Under the pieces are notes generated by a model. It worked only from the letters and a program-made list of their open reading frames with translations, was not told the origin of the DNA and searched no databases. A DNA stretch of 64,000 nt from Pseudoxanthomonas helianthi (GTDB taxonomy: Bacteria > Pseudomonadota > Gammaproteobacteria > Xanthomonadales > Xanthomonadaceae), in the NCBI RefSeq assembly GCF_017939625.1, contig NZ_JAGKTC010000003.1:62001-126000 (forward strand), in the 5' to 3' direction. Shown one piece after another: positions 51,349-59,575 of the stretch (the first letter of the stretch is position 1; every line of letters starts with the position of its first letter). The translations under genes were made by a program, and so were the position numbers.

Positions 51349-51945
51349 ATGATCCAGATCTCCGACAGCGCGCAGGCGCATTTCCGCAAGCTGATCGAGC
51401 GCGAGGCCTTGCCCGGGCTGGGCGTGCGCCTGAGCGCGGTCGATCCGGGCACGCCGCGCGCCGACGCGCGGCTGGAATTCGCCGAGCCGCGCGACCTGGC
51501 CGGCGACGAGTGGGCGGTGGACTGCGACGGATTCACCTTGTACGTCGATGCGGCCAGCGTGCACTGGCTGGACGCGGCGGAGATCGATTACGTCACCCAG
51601 GGCGTCGGCGGCCAGTTGACGATCAAGGCGCCGCGCATCAAGGGCAAGGTGCCAGCCGAATCCGCATCGCTGGTCGAGCGCGTGCGCTGGGTGGTCGACA
51701 ACGAAGTCAATCCGCAGCTGGCCCAGCACAAGGGCCGGGTCGCGGTGGAACAGGTCGATGGCGATGGCGTGGTGTGGCTGCGCTTCGGCGGCGGCTGCCA
51801 CGGTTGCGGCATGGTCGACGTGACCCTGAAGCAGGGCATCGAAAAGACCCTGATGTCGCGCGTGAGCGGGGTGACGGCGGTACGCGACGCCACCGACCAC
51901 GCCAGCGGCGATGCCCCCTACATTCCTCGCGACAACGCGGCCTGA
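51349..51945 (+). CDS. nfuA: Fe-S biogenesis protein NfuA
   Basis: A 4Fe-4S cluster carrier delivering clusters to target enzymes. The 198-residue product consists of an N-terminal degenerate A-type (IscA-like) domain ([20 protein letters not shown]) and a C-terminal Nfu domain with the cluster-binding C150 and C153 ([13 protein letters not shown]). Length and cysteine positions are almost the same as in E. coli NfuA. Followed after 15 bases by the transmembrane repetitive protein, in the same direction. Confidence 0.95.
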   Translation: MIQISDSAQAHFRKLIEREALPGLGVRLSAVDPGTPRADARLEFAEPRDLAGDEWAVDCDGFTLYVDAASVHWLDAAEIDYVTQGVGGQLTIKAPRIKGKVPAESASLVERVRWVVDNEVNPQLAQHKGRVAVEQVDGDGVVWLRFGGGCHGCGMVDVTLKQGIEKTLMSRVSGVTAVRDATDHASGDAPYIPRDNAA

Positions 51946-51960
51946 GTTTCCCTTCCTGCC

Positions 51961-53493
51961 GTGACGACAGCCGCCGACATCATCGCCGCGCTGCTGCCAC
52001 GCAAGCCCGCGCCCACCCTGGAAAAACAGACCCGCATGCCGTACGGCTGGGGCCTGTGGCTGCGCAGCCTGCGCGACAAGCGCGGCGCGATCACTCCTGA
52101 GCGCGCGCAGGCGTTGACCGACCACCAGGCGACGCGACCGTTGCCGACGTTCGCGCGCGAGATCGAATACGGCCGCATCGGCGCGTTCCGTTCGCTGTTC
52201 CAGCAGGGTTGGGAACCGGCGCCGCGGCACGAGCGCGGCCTGCGCTGGTTCGCCGGGTTCGCCAGCCTCTTGCTGCATGTGCTGTTCGCCATCGTCATCC
52301 TGTGGCTGGCGTGGGTGAACATCGAACCGTTTCCGCCCGCCGCCGAGGAAAGCCGCACGCGGCTGGAATACATCGGCGAAGGCACGCCGGAACAGACCGG
52401 CAGCGGCCCGCCGGCTCCCTCGGCGCCCGCGCCCGCGGCGTCGAGCAGCCAGCCCGCGGCGGCAGCGAGTACACCGCCGCCCAGCGCCGCGCCCGCGCCG
52501 GCGACCCAAGTTCCCGCTCCCGCGCCGGCCGACCAGCCGTTGCAGGTAACCGAAACCGAGCAGCCGACGCAGGAATTCGTGGTGCCGCCGCCGACGGTCC
52601 GGGAGAACCCGGTACCGACGCCCTCGGTGCGCCCGCCGCAGCAGAACGTGGTCGAGCGCGAAGTGACCGTGGTCGAAGTGCCGACCGCGACGCCGGCGAT
52701 CCGGCCCCGCGAATTGCCGACGCCGAGCGTGCGTGCGCCCGACGTGCAGCTGCGCGAACGCGAGGTGTCGGTGCCGTTGTCGCAGCCGAACGTGCAACGG
52801 ATCGAAACGCCGATCGCCAACGTGCCCAGTCGCAGCGCGCCGACCCAGCAGGTGCGTGAGCGCGAGGTCGCGATGCCGCAGCCCGGTCCGGCGACGACGC
52901 CAGCGCCACCGGCTGCGTCCGGCGTGAGCCAGGCGAGCAAGCCGGCGCCCGCCGCGGGCAGCACGCCATCCGCCACGGCGTCGGGACCGACAACGGGTCC
53001 GAAGCCGGGTGCCTTGCCCAGTCCGCGCCGCGCCGACGACTGGGGCGATTCGACGCGCAACAACGCCGGACAGCCCGGCGCGCAAGCCGGCAATGGTTTG
53101 TTCAACTCCGACGGCCGTCCGAACCTGCCCGGCGATACGGTCGGCAATGCCAGCACGCAACCGGGCGTACCCGGCTCGCGCCAGGCGCAGGCCCGCGACG
53201 ACGCGGCGGCCAACACTTTCCTCAAGCGCGTGCCGTTCCCTTACGAACCGACGATGTTCGACAAGGACTGGCATCCGCGCGAAAGCCTGTTGCAGGAATG
53301 GGTGCGGCGGAACATCCGCGAGGTGGAGGTGTCGATTCCCGGCACACGCAAGAAAGTGCGCTGCGTGATTTCGGTGCTGCAACTGGGCGGCGGCTGCGGC
53401 CTGTTCGATCCGAACCTCAACGACCAACCCGCCGTGGCGCGACCGCCGCCGGTCATTCCGAAGAAACGCAATCCGATCAAGACGGACAGCTGA
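51961..53493 (+). CDS. Transmembrane repetitive protein, proline-rich
   Basis: A 510-residue protein of the type called 'transmembrane repetitive protein' in xanthomonads. About 95 cytoplasmic residues ([20 protein letters not shown]) precede one transmembrane helix ([20 protein letters not shown]), then roughly 300 residues rich in Pro, Ala, Val with recurring VxREREV-type motifs ([31 protein letters not shown]), and a C-terminal folded domain with two cysteines ([17 protein letters not shown]). TonB-like architecture suggests it reaches across the periplasm. The GTG at 51961 has only a weak ribosome-binding site. The function is unknown. Confidence 0.8.
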   Translation: MTTAADIIAALLPRKPAPTLEKQTRMPYGWGLWLRSLRDKRGAITPERAQALTDHQATRPLPTFAREIEYGRIGAFRSLFQQGWEPAPRHERGLRWFAGFASLLLHVLFAIVILWLAWVNIEPFPPAAEESRTRLEYIGEGTPEQTGSGPPAPSAPAPAASSSQPAAAASTPPPSAAPAPATQVPAPAPADQPLQVTETEQPTQEFVVPPPTVRENPVPTPSVRPPQQNVVEREVTVVEVPTATPAIRPRELPTPSVRAPDVQLREREVSVPLSQPNVQRIETPIANVPSRSAPTQQVREREVAMPQPGPATTPAPPAASGVSQASKPAPAAGSTPSATASGPTTGPKPGALPSPRRADDWGDSTRNNAGQPGAQAGNGLFNSDGRPNLPGDTVGNASTQPGVPGSRQAQARDDAAANTFLKRVPFPYEPTMFDKDWHPRESLLQEWVRRNIREVEVSIPGTRKKVRCVISVLQLGGGCGLFDPNLNDQPAVARPPPVIPKKRNPIKTDS

Positions 53494-53534
53494 AATCCGG
53501 ATACGGGAACGGCCTGGCCGCGAGTTGCCTTTGT

Positions 53535-53735
53535 CTTGTAGAGCCGGGTTCACTCGGCCGCTTTTTGCTTTCGTAGAGCCTGCCCCCGCGGGGGTGCCGG
53601 GCTTGTCCCTGCGCGCTTTTTTTGCTCTTTGCGGCAGGGGGCGAAAAGCAAGCCGGGACAAGCCCGGCTTCCGCAAGAGCAAGGCAAAAGCAAAGAGCAA
53701 GGCAAGAGCAGCCGAGTGAACTCGGCTCTACAAAG
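53535..53735. repeat. Nested palindromic repeat, TAGAGCC family (copy 2)
   Basis: Outer arms (53535-53558 and 53711-53735) share CTTGTAGAGCC/GGCTCTACAAAG with copy 1 at 12091-12256; the inner GCCGGGCTTGTCCC pair (53596-53609, 53655-53668) is the same sequence as in copy 1. A CCCCCGCGGGGG palindrome lies between. Confidence 0.75.
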
Positions 53736-53781
53736 CAAGAGCCATCGCGGTCGTGGATGTCTTATGCGAGGCGTGTGCGCA

Positions 53782-53815
53782 AACGAAAACGGAGCCTTGC
53801 GGCTCCGTTTTCGTT
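53782..53815 (-). terminator. Intrinsic terminator of the cytochrome genes
   Basis: A perfect 15-bp stem (53782-53796 with 53801-53815), loop TTGC, 21 bases after the cytochrome stop; A/T-rich ends allow it to work on both strands. Confidence 0.85.
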
Positions 53816-53835
53816 GATGCGCTGCGGCGATCGCC

Positions 53836-54285
53836 TTACTGGCCGGCGAGATCGTGCAACTGCGTCTGGCGCGAGCCGAAGTAGGCGGCGAGGTCGGAAA
53901 TATCCTGGTCGCTGAGCTTGGCGGCTTGCGGGCTCATCAGCGCGTGGACGCGCTCGCCGCCGCGATAGTTCTGCAGCGCGTGGGCGATGTAGTCGCCGTA
54001 CTGGCCGCCGAGCTTGGGGTAGGTCGCGTCGATCGGCGCATTGCCTTCGGCGCCGTGGCAGTCGATGCAGCTCTGGCCGGTGGCTTCGCCCTTCTTCTTC
54101 GCCAGTTGCTCGCCGATGGCGATGCGGCCTTCGGGCAGGCCGGCGGAGGAGCCGGATTCGTGTTCGCCGCTGGCGTGGCCGGGATCGGCGGCGGCGACTT
54201 CGTTGTTCTGCGAGCAACCGGCGGCAACGAGGGCAGCCACGGCAACGGCGGCGAGCAGGGCGGGACGCAAGGAGTTCGTCGTCAT
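53836..54285 (-). CDS. c-type cytochrome lipoprotein
   Basis: A 149-residue periplasmic electron carrier. The signal peptide ends at a lipobox (LVAAGC, C24); haem is attached at C73-x-x-C76-H77 (QSCIDCHG), and the distal methionine is probably in VHALMSPQAAKLSD. Order and spacing (YPKLGGQYGDYI, YRGGERVHALM, DQDISDLAAYF) resemble one half of cytochrome c4. It lies 7 bases from its homologue upstream. Partner oxidase or reductase is not in the window. Confidence 0.9.
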   Translation of the reverse strand: MTTNSLRPALLAAVAVAALVAAGCSQNNEVAAADPGHASGEHESGSSAGLPEGRIAIGEQLAKKKGEATGQSCIDCHGAEGNAPIDATYPKLGGQYGDYIAHALQNYRGGERVHALMSPQAAKLSDQDISDLAAYFGSRQTQLHDLAGQ

Positions 54286-54292
54286 GTGCGGC

Positions 54293-54688
54293 TTACTTCA
54301 GCGTGGAGAGGTAGGCGGAGATGTCGGCGATGTCCTGCGCGGAGAAGCTCTGCGCCTGCGCCTGCATGGTCGGGTGCTTGCGCTTGCCCTCGCGGTATTC
54401 GGTCAGCGCCTGGGTCAGGTACTCGGCCGACTGGCCGCCGATGCGCGGCACGTGGAAACTCGGGTAGGCGTTCTTGTAGCCGGTGATGCCGTGGCAGCCC
54501 TGGCAGGTATAGGTCAGGGTCTTGCCCTTGGAAGCGTCGCCGGTGGCCTTGGCGGCCGCTGCCGGGGCAGCGGTGGCGGGCGCGGCGGCCGGCGCGCTGC
54601 TGGCGGGGTCCTGGGCGGCGGAGGCGGCGGTCGCGAAGAAAGCGGCGGCCAAGGCAAGGCAGGCGGCGAGCGGCAGCGGTCGCATCAT
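54293..54688 (-). CDS. c-type cytochrome, periplasmic
   Basis: A 131-residue paralogue of the neighbouring cytochrome. The signal peptide ends AASAAQ; an Ala/Pro linker (about 28-50) precedes haem-binding C62-x-x-C65-H66 (YTCQGCHGITG). VPRIGGQSAEYLTQALTEYR and HPTMQAQAQSFSAQDIADIS match the c4-type core, with the methionine as distal ligand. No lipobox. The two genes probably supply a c4-like pair as separate single-haem proteins. ATG 54688 is followed by a second ATG; either is possible. Confidence 0.9.
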   Translation of the reverse strand: MMRPLPLAACLALAAAFFATAASAAQDPASSAPAAAPATAAPAAAAKATGDASKGKTLTYTCQGCHGITGYKNAYPSFHVPRIGGQSAEYLTQALTEYREGKRKHPTMQAQAQSFSAQDIADISAYLSTLK

Positions 54689-54750
54689 GTTGTGTCCGGG
54701 ATTCCCTGGGATTGCGCGCACCGCGACCCACGCGGCGCTTGGCTGGGGCA

Positions 54751-54781
54751 AGTATAACGTGGCATTCACGAAGCTCGCCAA
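54751..54781 (-). promoter_or_regulatory. Possible promoter of the cytochrome genes
   Basis: TATACT (54751-54756) and TTGGCG (54776-54781) on the minus strand, with a rather long 19-base spacer, 63 bases before the first cytochrome start. Confidence 0.35.
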
Positions 54782-54914
54782 CCATGCGCGGCAAGGCGCT
54801 GTTTCCTCTACGCTGCGCGCGACGCGGCCTGCAACGGACACGGTCGTCTCCGCATCCCAATGGGAATGCCCAGCAAGTCACCATGACCTTCGGCGCATAC
54901 GCCGTTCAAGCTTG

Positions 54915-54938
54915 GGTGATATACCTATCTACAACACC
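54915..54938 (+). promoter_or_regulatory. YtrA-type operator GGTG-N16-CACC (site 2)
   Basis: GGTG (54915-54918), 16 bases, CACC (54935-54938), 20 bases before the adaptor start. Eleven of 16 spacer bases match the reverse complement of site 1 at 8174-8197. A -35-like GTGATA (54916-54921) and -10-like TATACA (54939-54944) with 17 bases between them overlap the site. Predicted target of the YtrA regulator encoded at 7535-7903. Confidence 0.6.
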
Positions 54939-54958
54939 TATACAACGGTCCTTGCCCG

Positions 54959-56086
54959 ATGTCCCCACTCAACTCCCCCCGTCGCCCGAACTTCCGTCTG
55001 GCGGCCCTCCTGATGACCACCGCTTTCGCCCTGGCCGCCTGCAAGGGCGGGGGTGGCCCCGGAGAGGCCATGGCCAAGGACGGCAAGGACAAGGGGGCCG
55101 ACGCCGTCCCTGTGGAAGTCGCCAAGGCGGAACGCCGCGCCATCGCGGCGAGCTATGCCAACACCTCCACGCTGGAGCCGCGCGCCGAATCGCAGGTCGT
55201 GGCCAAGACCTCCGGCGTGGCCTTGGCGGTGCTGGTCGAAGAAGGCCAGCAGGTGAAGGCCGGGCAGCCGCTGGTGCGGCTGGATCCGGATCGCGCGCGC
55301 TTGGCGGTCAGCCAGGCCGAGGCGCAGATGATGAAGCTGGAGAACAACTACGTCCGCGCGCAGAAGCTGGTGACCCAGCAGATGATCAGCGCCAACGACC
55401 TCGACGAGATCCGCTTCAACCTGGCCAATGCGCGCGCGCAATACAACTCGGCCAAGCTGGAGCTGTCCTATACCACGGTCACCGCGCCGATTTCCGGCGT
55501 GATCGCTTCGCGCAGCATCAAGGCGGGCAACTTCGTGCAGATCAACTCGCCGATCTTCCGCATCGTCGACAGCAGCCGGCTGGAAGCCACGCTCAACGTG
55601 CCCGAGCGCGAGATCGCCAAGATCAAGCCGGGGCAGGCGGTGGAACTGGTCGCCGATGCGCTGCCGGGCCAGCGCTTCACCGGTACGGTCGACCGCGTGT
55701 CGCCGGTGGTCGACACCGGCACCGGCACCTTCCGCGTGGTCGCCGCCTTCGCCGGCGACGGCCAGTTGCAGCCGGGCATGTTCAGCCGCCTGAGCATCAA
55801 CTACGACCAGCGCGCCGATGCGCTGGTGGTGCCGCGCACCGCGCTGTTGGAAGACGGCGGCGAACCCGCCGTATTCGTGGTCCGCGACAACAAGGCCGTG
55901 CGCACCACCCTGAAGCTGGGCTATGACGACGCCGGCCTGGTCGAAGTGCGCGAAGGCCTGAAACCGGGCGATGCCGTGGTCATCGCCGGCAAGGCCGCGT
56001 TGCGCGAAGGCAGCGCGGTGCAGGTGATCGGAGACAAGAAGCCGGTGCAGGCCAAGGCCGCGACCCCGGCGCAGGCGGTGAAGTAA
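54959..56086 (+). CDS. RND periplasmic adaptor lipoprotein (tandem-pump operon)
   Basis: A 375-residue adaptor with lipobox LAAC (residues 25-28), barrel-sandwich segments (VVAKTSGVALAVLVEEGQQV, KAGQPLVRLDPDRARL), a short hairpin of about 105-150, the returning TTVTAPISGVIASRSIKAGN, and the beta-barrel VVDTGTGTFRVVAAF. It would link two RND permeases downstream to an outer-membrane channel not encoded here. The stop overlaps the next start as TAATG. A YtrA-type operator lies 20 bases before the ATG. Confidence 0.92.
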   Translation: MSPLNSPRRPNFRLAALLMTTAFALAACKGGGGPGEAMAKDGKDKGADAVPVEVAKAERRAIAASYANTSTLEPRAESQVVAKTSGVALAVLVEEGQQVKAGQPLVRLDPDRARLAVSQAEAQMMKLENNYVRAQKLVTQQMISANDLDEIRFNLANARAQYNSAKLELSYTTVTAPISGVIASRSIKAGNFVQINSPIFRIVDSSRLEATLNVPEREIAKIKPGQAVELVADALPGQRFTGTVDRVSPVVDTGTGTFRVVAAFAGDGQLQPGMFSRLSINYDQRADALVVPRTALLEDGGEPAVFVVRDNKAVRTTLKLGYDDAGLVEVREGLKPGDAVVIAGKAALREGSAVQVIGDKKPVQAKAATPAQAVK

Positions 56087-59000
56087 TGAGCCCGCACGAT
56101 TCGCGGGAGGTCGCGGACGCTTCGGGCGGCGGCTTCAACCTGGTCGAGTTCGCCACGCGCCGGCGCGTCACCATCGCGATGATGACGCTGACCCTGGTGC
56201 TGTTCGGCATGATTTCGCTGTCCAGCCTCAAGGTCGAACTGCTGCCGGACCTCAGCTATCCGACCCTGACCGTGCGTACCGACTACGAAGGCGCCGCGCC
56301 TTCGGAAGTCGAGACCCTGATTTCGCAGCCGGCCGAAGAAGCGCTGGGCGTGGTCAAGGGCCTGCGCAAGCTGAAGTCGATTTCGCGCACCGGACAGAGC
56401 GATGTCGTGCTCGAGTTCGCCTGGGGCACGAACATGGAGCAGGCCGGCCTGGACGTGCGCGACAAGATGGAGGCGCTGCAGCTGCCGCTGGAGGCCAAGC
56501 CGCCGGTACTGTTGCGCTTCAATCCGTCCACCCAGCCGATCATGCGCCTGGCGCTGTCGTCGAAGCAGGATAGCGGCGGCGAAGCCGAAGCGATCCGCCG
56601 GCTGATGGAACTGCGCCGCTACGCCGACGAAGACCTGAAGCGCAAGCTGGAGCCGGTCGACGGCGTGGCCGCGGTCAAGGTCGGCGGCGGCCTCGAGGAC
56701 GAGGTGCAGGTCGACATCGACCAGCGCAAGCTGGCCCAGCTGGGCCTGTCGCTGGACAGCGTGATCCAGCGCCTGCAGCAGGAAAACGTCAACCTGTCCG
56801 GCGGCCGCCTGGAAGAAGGCTCGCAGCGCTACCTGGTGCGCACGGTCAACCAGTTCGCCACGGTCGAGCAGATGCGCGAGATGCTGCTGACCACGGCGAG
56901 CGGCTCGGGCAGCGCATCGGCGACCGGCACCAATGCCCAATTGATGACCGCGATCCTCGGCAGCCGCGATCCGAACGTGATCGCCGCGTTGCAGGGAGGC
57001 GGTTCCGGTAGCGGCACTTCGCCGGTGCGGCTGAAGGACGTGGCCGACGTGCGCCAGGGCTACAAGGAACGCGAGGCGGTGATCCGCAGCGGCGGCCACG
57101 AAGCGGTGGAACTGGCCATCTACAAGGAAGGCGACGCCAACACGGTCGCCACCGCGGACGCGCTGGAAGCGCGGCTGAAGCTGATCCGCGAGAAGATGCC
57201 CAAGGACATCGAGCTGACCGAGGTCGAGGACCAGTCGGTGTTCATCCGTCACGCGGTCAACGATGTCAAGGTCGACGCGGTGATCGGCGGCATCCTGTCG
57301 ATCCTGATCATCTTCCTGTTCCTGCGCGATGGCTGGAGCACCTTCGTCATCTCGCTTTCGCTGCCGGTGTCGATCATCGCGACGTTCTTCTTCATGGGCC
57401 AGTTGGGCCTGTCGTTGAACGTGATGTCGCTGGGCGGCCTGGCGCTGGCCACCGGCCTGGTGGTGGACGACTCGATCGTCGTGCTGGAAAGCATCGCCAA
57501 GGCGCGCGAGCGCGGGCTGGGCATCCTCGAAGCCGCCATCGCCGGCACGCGCGAAGTCAGCATGGCGGTGGTCGCTTCGACCCTGACCACCATCGCGGTA
57601 TTCCTGCCGCTGGTGTTCGTGCAGGGCATCGCCGGACAGCTGTTCCGCGACCAGGCGCTGACCGTGGCGATCGCCATCGCGGTGTCGCTGGTGGTGGCGA
57701 TGACCCTGATCCCGATGCTGAGTGCGCTGAAGGGCCGCCCGCCGCTGGGTTTCCCCGAGGAAGCGCCGCGTGGACGCTGGCAGCCGAACAAAACCTGGCA
57801 GAAGCCGGCCGCATACACCGGCCGCGGCGTGGGCGCGTTGTTCCGCTATGGCTTCTTCAGCATCGCGTGGATCATCGTGCGCATCTGGCGCGGCCTGGTG
57901 GCCGTGGTCGGCCCGGTCATGCGCAAGTTCAGCGACCTGGCGATGGCGCCGTACGCGCGCGCCGAACGCGCCTACCTGCGCATCCTGCCCGCGGCCCTGA
58001 AACGTCCCGCACCGGTGCTGGGCGTGGCGGCCGTGGCGTTCATCCTGACCCTGCTGGCCTTGCCGATGCTCGGCACCGACCTGATCCCGCAGCTGGCGCA
58101 GGACCGTTTCGAAATGACCGCCAAGCTGCCGCCGGGCACGCCGCTGGCGCAGACCGATGCGTTGATTCGCGACGTGCAGCAGAAGCACGCCAAGGAAAAC
58201 GGCGTACGCCTGTTGTACGGCGTGTCCGGCACCGGCACGCGCCTGGATGCCAGCCCGACCGAGAGCGGCGAGAACATCGGCAAGCTGACCGTGGTGATGG
58301 GCGATACCTCGCGCGAGACCGAGTTGACCGAAAAGCTGCGCGAGACGATGAAGGCCTATCCGTCGGCGCAGGTCGATTTCGCCCGCCCCGAGCTGTTCTC
58401 GTTGTCGCCGCCGCTGGAGATCGAGATCGAAGGCAGCGACCTGGACACGATCCGCGTGGCCGGCAACAAGCTGGCCGGCATGCTGCGCGCCAATCCGCAC
58501 TACGCCGACGTGAAGTCGACGGTGGAGCAGGGTTTCCCGGAAATCCAGATCGTGTTCGACCAGGACCGCGCCGCCGCGCTCGGCCTGACCACGCGCCAGA
58601 TCGCCGATGCGGTGGTCAACAAGGTCAAGGGCAACGTCGCCACGCGCTACAGTTTCCGCGACCGCAAGATCGACGTACTGGTGCGGGTGCGGGAATCGGA
58701 ACGTTCCTCGGTCGAGGACATCCGCCGCCTGATCGTCAACCCGACTGCCGGCACGCCGGTGGAACTGGGTTCGGTCGCCGACATCGTGTCCACTACCGGT
58801 CCCAGCGAGATCCACCGCGCCGACCAGCGCCGCGTCGCCATCGTCTCGGCCAACCTGCGCGATACCGACCTGGGTGCGGCGATCGGCGAAGTGCGCAAGA
58901 TGGTCGCCGACAATCCGCTGGGCACCGACATCGACATGCGCATCGGTGGCCAGGGCCAGGAACTGGACGACTCGATCAAGTCGCTGCTGTTCGCCTTCGG

Positions 59001-59571
59001 CTTGGCGGTGTTCTTGGTCTACCTGGTGATGGCCTCGCAGTTCGAATCGCTGCTGCATCCGTTCGTCATCCTGTTCACCATCCCGCTGGCCCTGGTCGGC
59101 GCGGTGCTGGCCCTGTTGCTGACTCGTGCGCCGGTGTCGGTGGTGGTGTTCATCGGCCTGATCCTGCTGGTCGGCCTGGTGGTGAAGAACGCGATCATCC
59201 TGATCGACAAGGTCAACCAGCTGCGCGAGGACGGCGTGGCCAAGCGCGAGGCACTGGTCGAAGGCGCACGCTCGCGCCTGCGTCCGATCATGATGACCAC
59301 GCTGTGCGCGGTGTTCGGCTTCCTGCCGCTGGCGCTGGCCTTCGGCGAAGGCGCGGAAGTGCGTTCGCCGATGGCGACCACGGTGATCGGCGGCCTGCTG
59401 GTGTCGACCCTGCTCACCCTGGTGGTGATCCCGGTGGTCTACGACCTGCTGGACCGCAAGCCGGACGAGTTCTACGCCGAACGCGGCCGCCGCGCGCGCA
59501 ACGCCGCCGCCCAGGTGGCCGAGGTGCTCTCGCACGAACACGATGCCCTCGGCGACGCCGCAAAGGACTGA
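56086..59571 (+). CDS. RND efflux permease 1 (proton-conducting, enlarged)
   Basis: A 1,161-residue RND permease, about 120 longer than AcrB. The proton relay is intact: D461-D462 in GLVVDDSIVVLES and K1034 in GLVVKNAIILID. The extra length is an N-terminal extension, a Ser/Gly/Ala-rich insert near residues 270-310 (SGSGSASATGTNAQ; GGGSGSG), and a long linker at about 550-620 between the two halves, including hydrophobic stretches (FFSIAWIIVRIWRGLVAVVG). It couples to the adaptor by TAATG and is followed after 4 bases by a second permease, suggesting a heteromeric pump. Confidence 0.93.
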   Translation: MSPHDSREVADASGGGFNLVEFATRRRVTIAMMTLTLVLFGMISLSSLKVELLPDLSYPTLTVRTDYEGAAPSEVETLISQPAEEALGVVKGLRKLKSISRTGQSDVVLEFAWGTNMEQAGLDVRDKMEALQLPLEAKPPVLLRFNPSTQPIMRLALSSKQDSGGEAEAIRRLMELRRYADEDLKRKLEPVDGVAAVKVGGGLEDEVQVDIDQRKLAQLGLSLDSVIQRLQQENVNLSGGRLEEGSQRYLVRTVNQFATVEQMREMLLTTASGSGSASATGTNAQLMTAILGSRDPNVIAALQGGGSGSGTSPVRLKDVADVRQGYKEREAVIRSGGHEAVELAIYKEGDANTVATADALEARLKLIREKMPKDIELTEVEDQSVFIRHAVNDVKVDAVIGGILSILIIFLFLRDGWSTFVISLSLPVSIIATFFFMGQLGLSLNVMSLGGLALATGLVVDDSIVVLESIAKARERGLGILEAAIAGTREVSMAVVASTLTTIAVFLPLVFVQGIAGQLFRDQALTVAIAIAVSLVVAMTLIPMLSALKGRPPLGFPEEAPRGRWQPNKTWQKPAAYTGRGVGALFRYGFFSIAWIIVRIWRGLVAVVGPVMRKFSDLAMAPYARAERAYLRILPAALKRPAPVLGVAAVAFILTLLALPMLGTDLIPQLAQDRFEMTAKLPPGTPLAQTDALIRDVQQKHAKENGVRLLYGVSGTGTRLDASPTESGENIGKLTVVMGDTSRETELTEKLRETMKAYPSAQVDFARPELFSLSPPLEIEIEGSDLDTIRVAGNKLAGMLRANPHYADVKSTVEQGFPEIQIVFDQDRAAALGLTTRQIADAVVNKVKGNVATRYSFRDRKIDVLVRVRESERSSVEDIRRLIVNPTAGTPVELGSVADIVSTTGPSEIHRADQRRVAIVSANLRDTDLGAAIGEVRKMVADNPLGTDIDMRIGGQGQELDDSIKSLLFAFGLAVFLVYLVMASQFESLLHPFVILFTIPLALVGAVLALLLTRAPVSVVVFIGLILLVGLVVKNAIILIDKVNQLREDGVAKREALVEGARSRLRPIMMTTLCAVFGFLPLALAFGEGAEVRSPMATTVIGGLLVSTLLTLVVIPVVYDLLDRKPDEFYAERGRRARNAAAQVAEVLSHEHDALGDAAKD

Positions 59572-59575
59572 CCGG

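Larger units (their letters stand above)
53494..53835. other. Repeat-bearing intergenic region
   Basis: A 342-bp gap between the repetitive-protein gene and the convergent cytochrome gene. It holds the TAGAGCC repeat (53535-53735) and the terminator at 53782-53815. No gene is supported. Confidence 0.6.

Noticed and set aside
53525-53915. Short frames in the TAGAGCC repeat
   Set aside because: Repeat-derived translations such as KSKEQGKSS; they cross the terminator.
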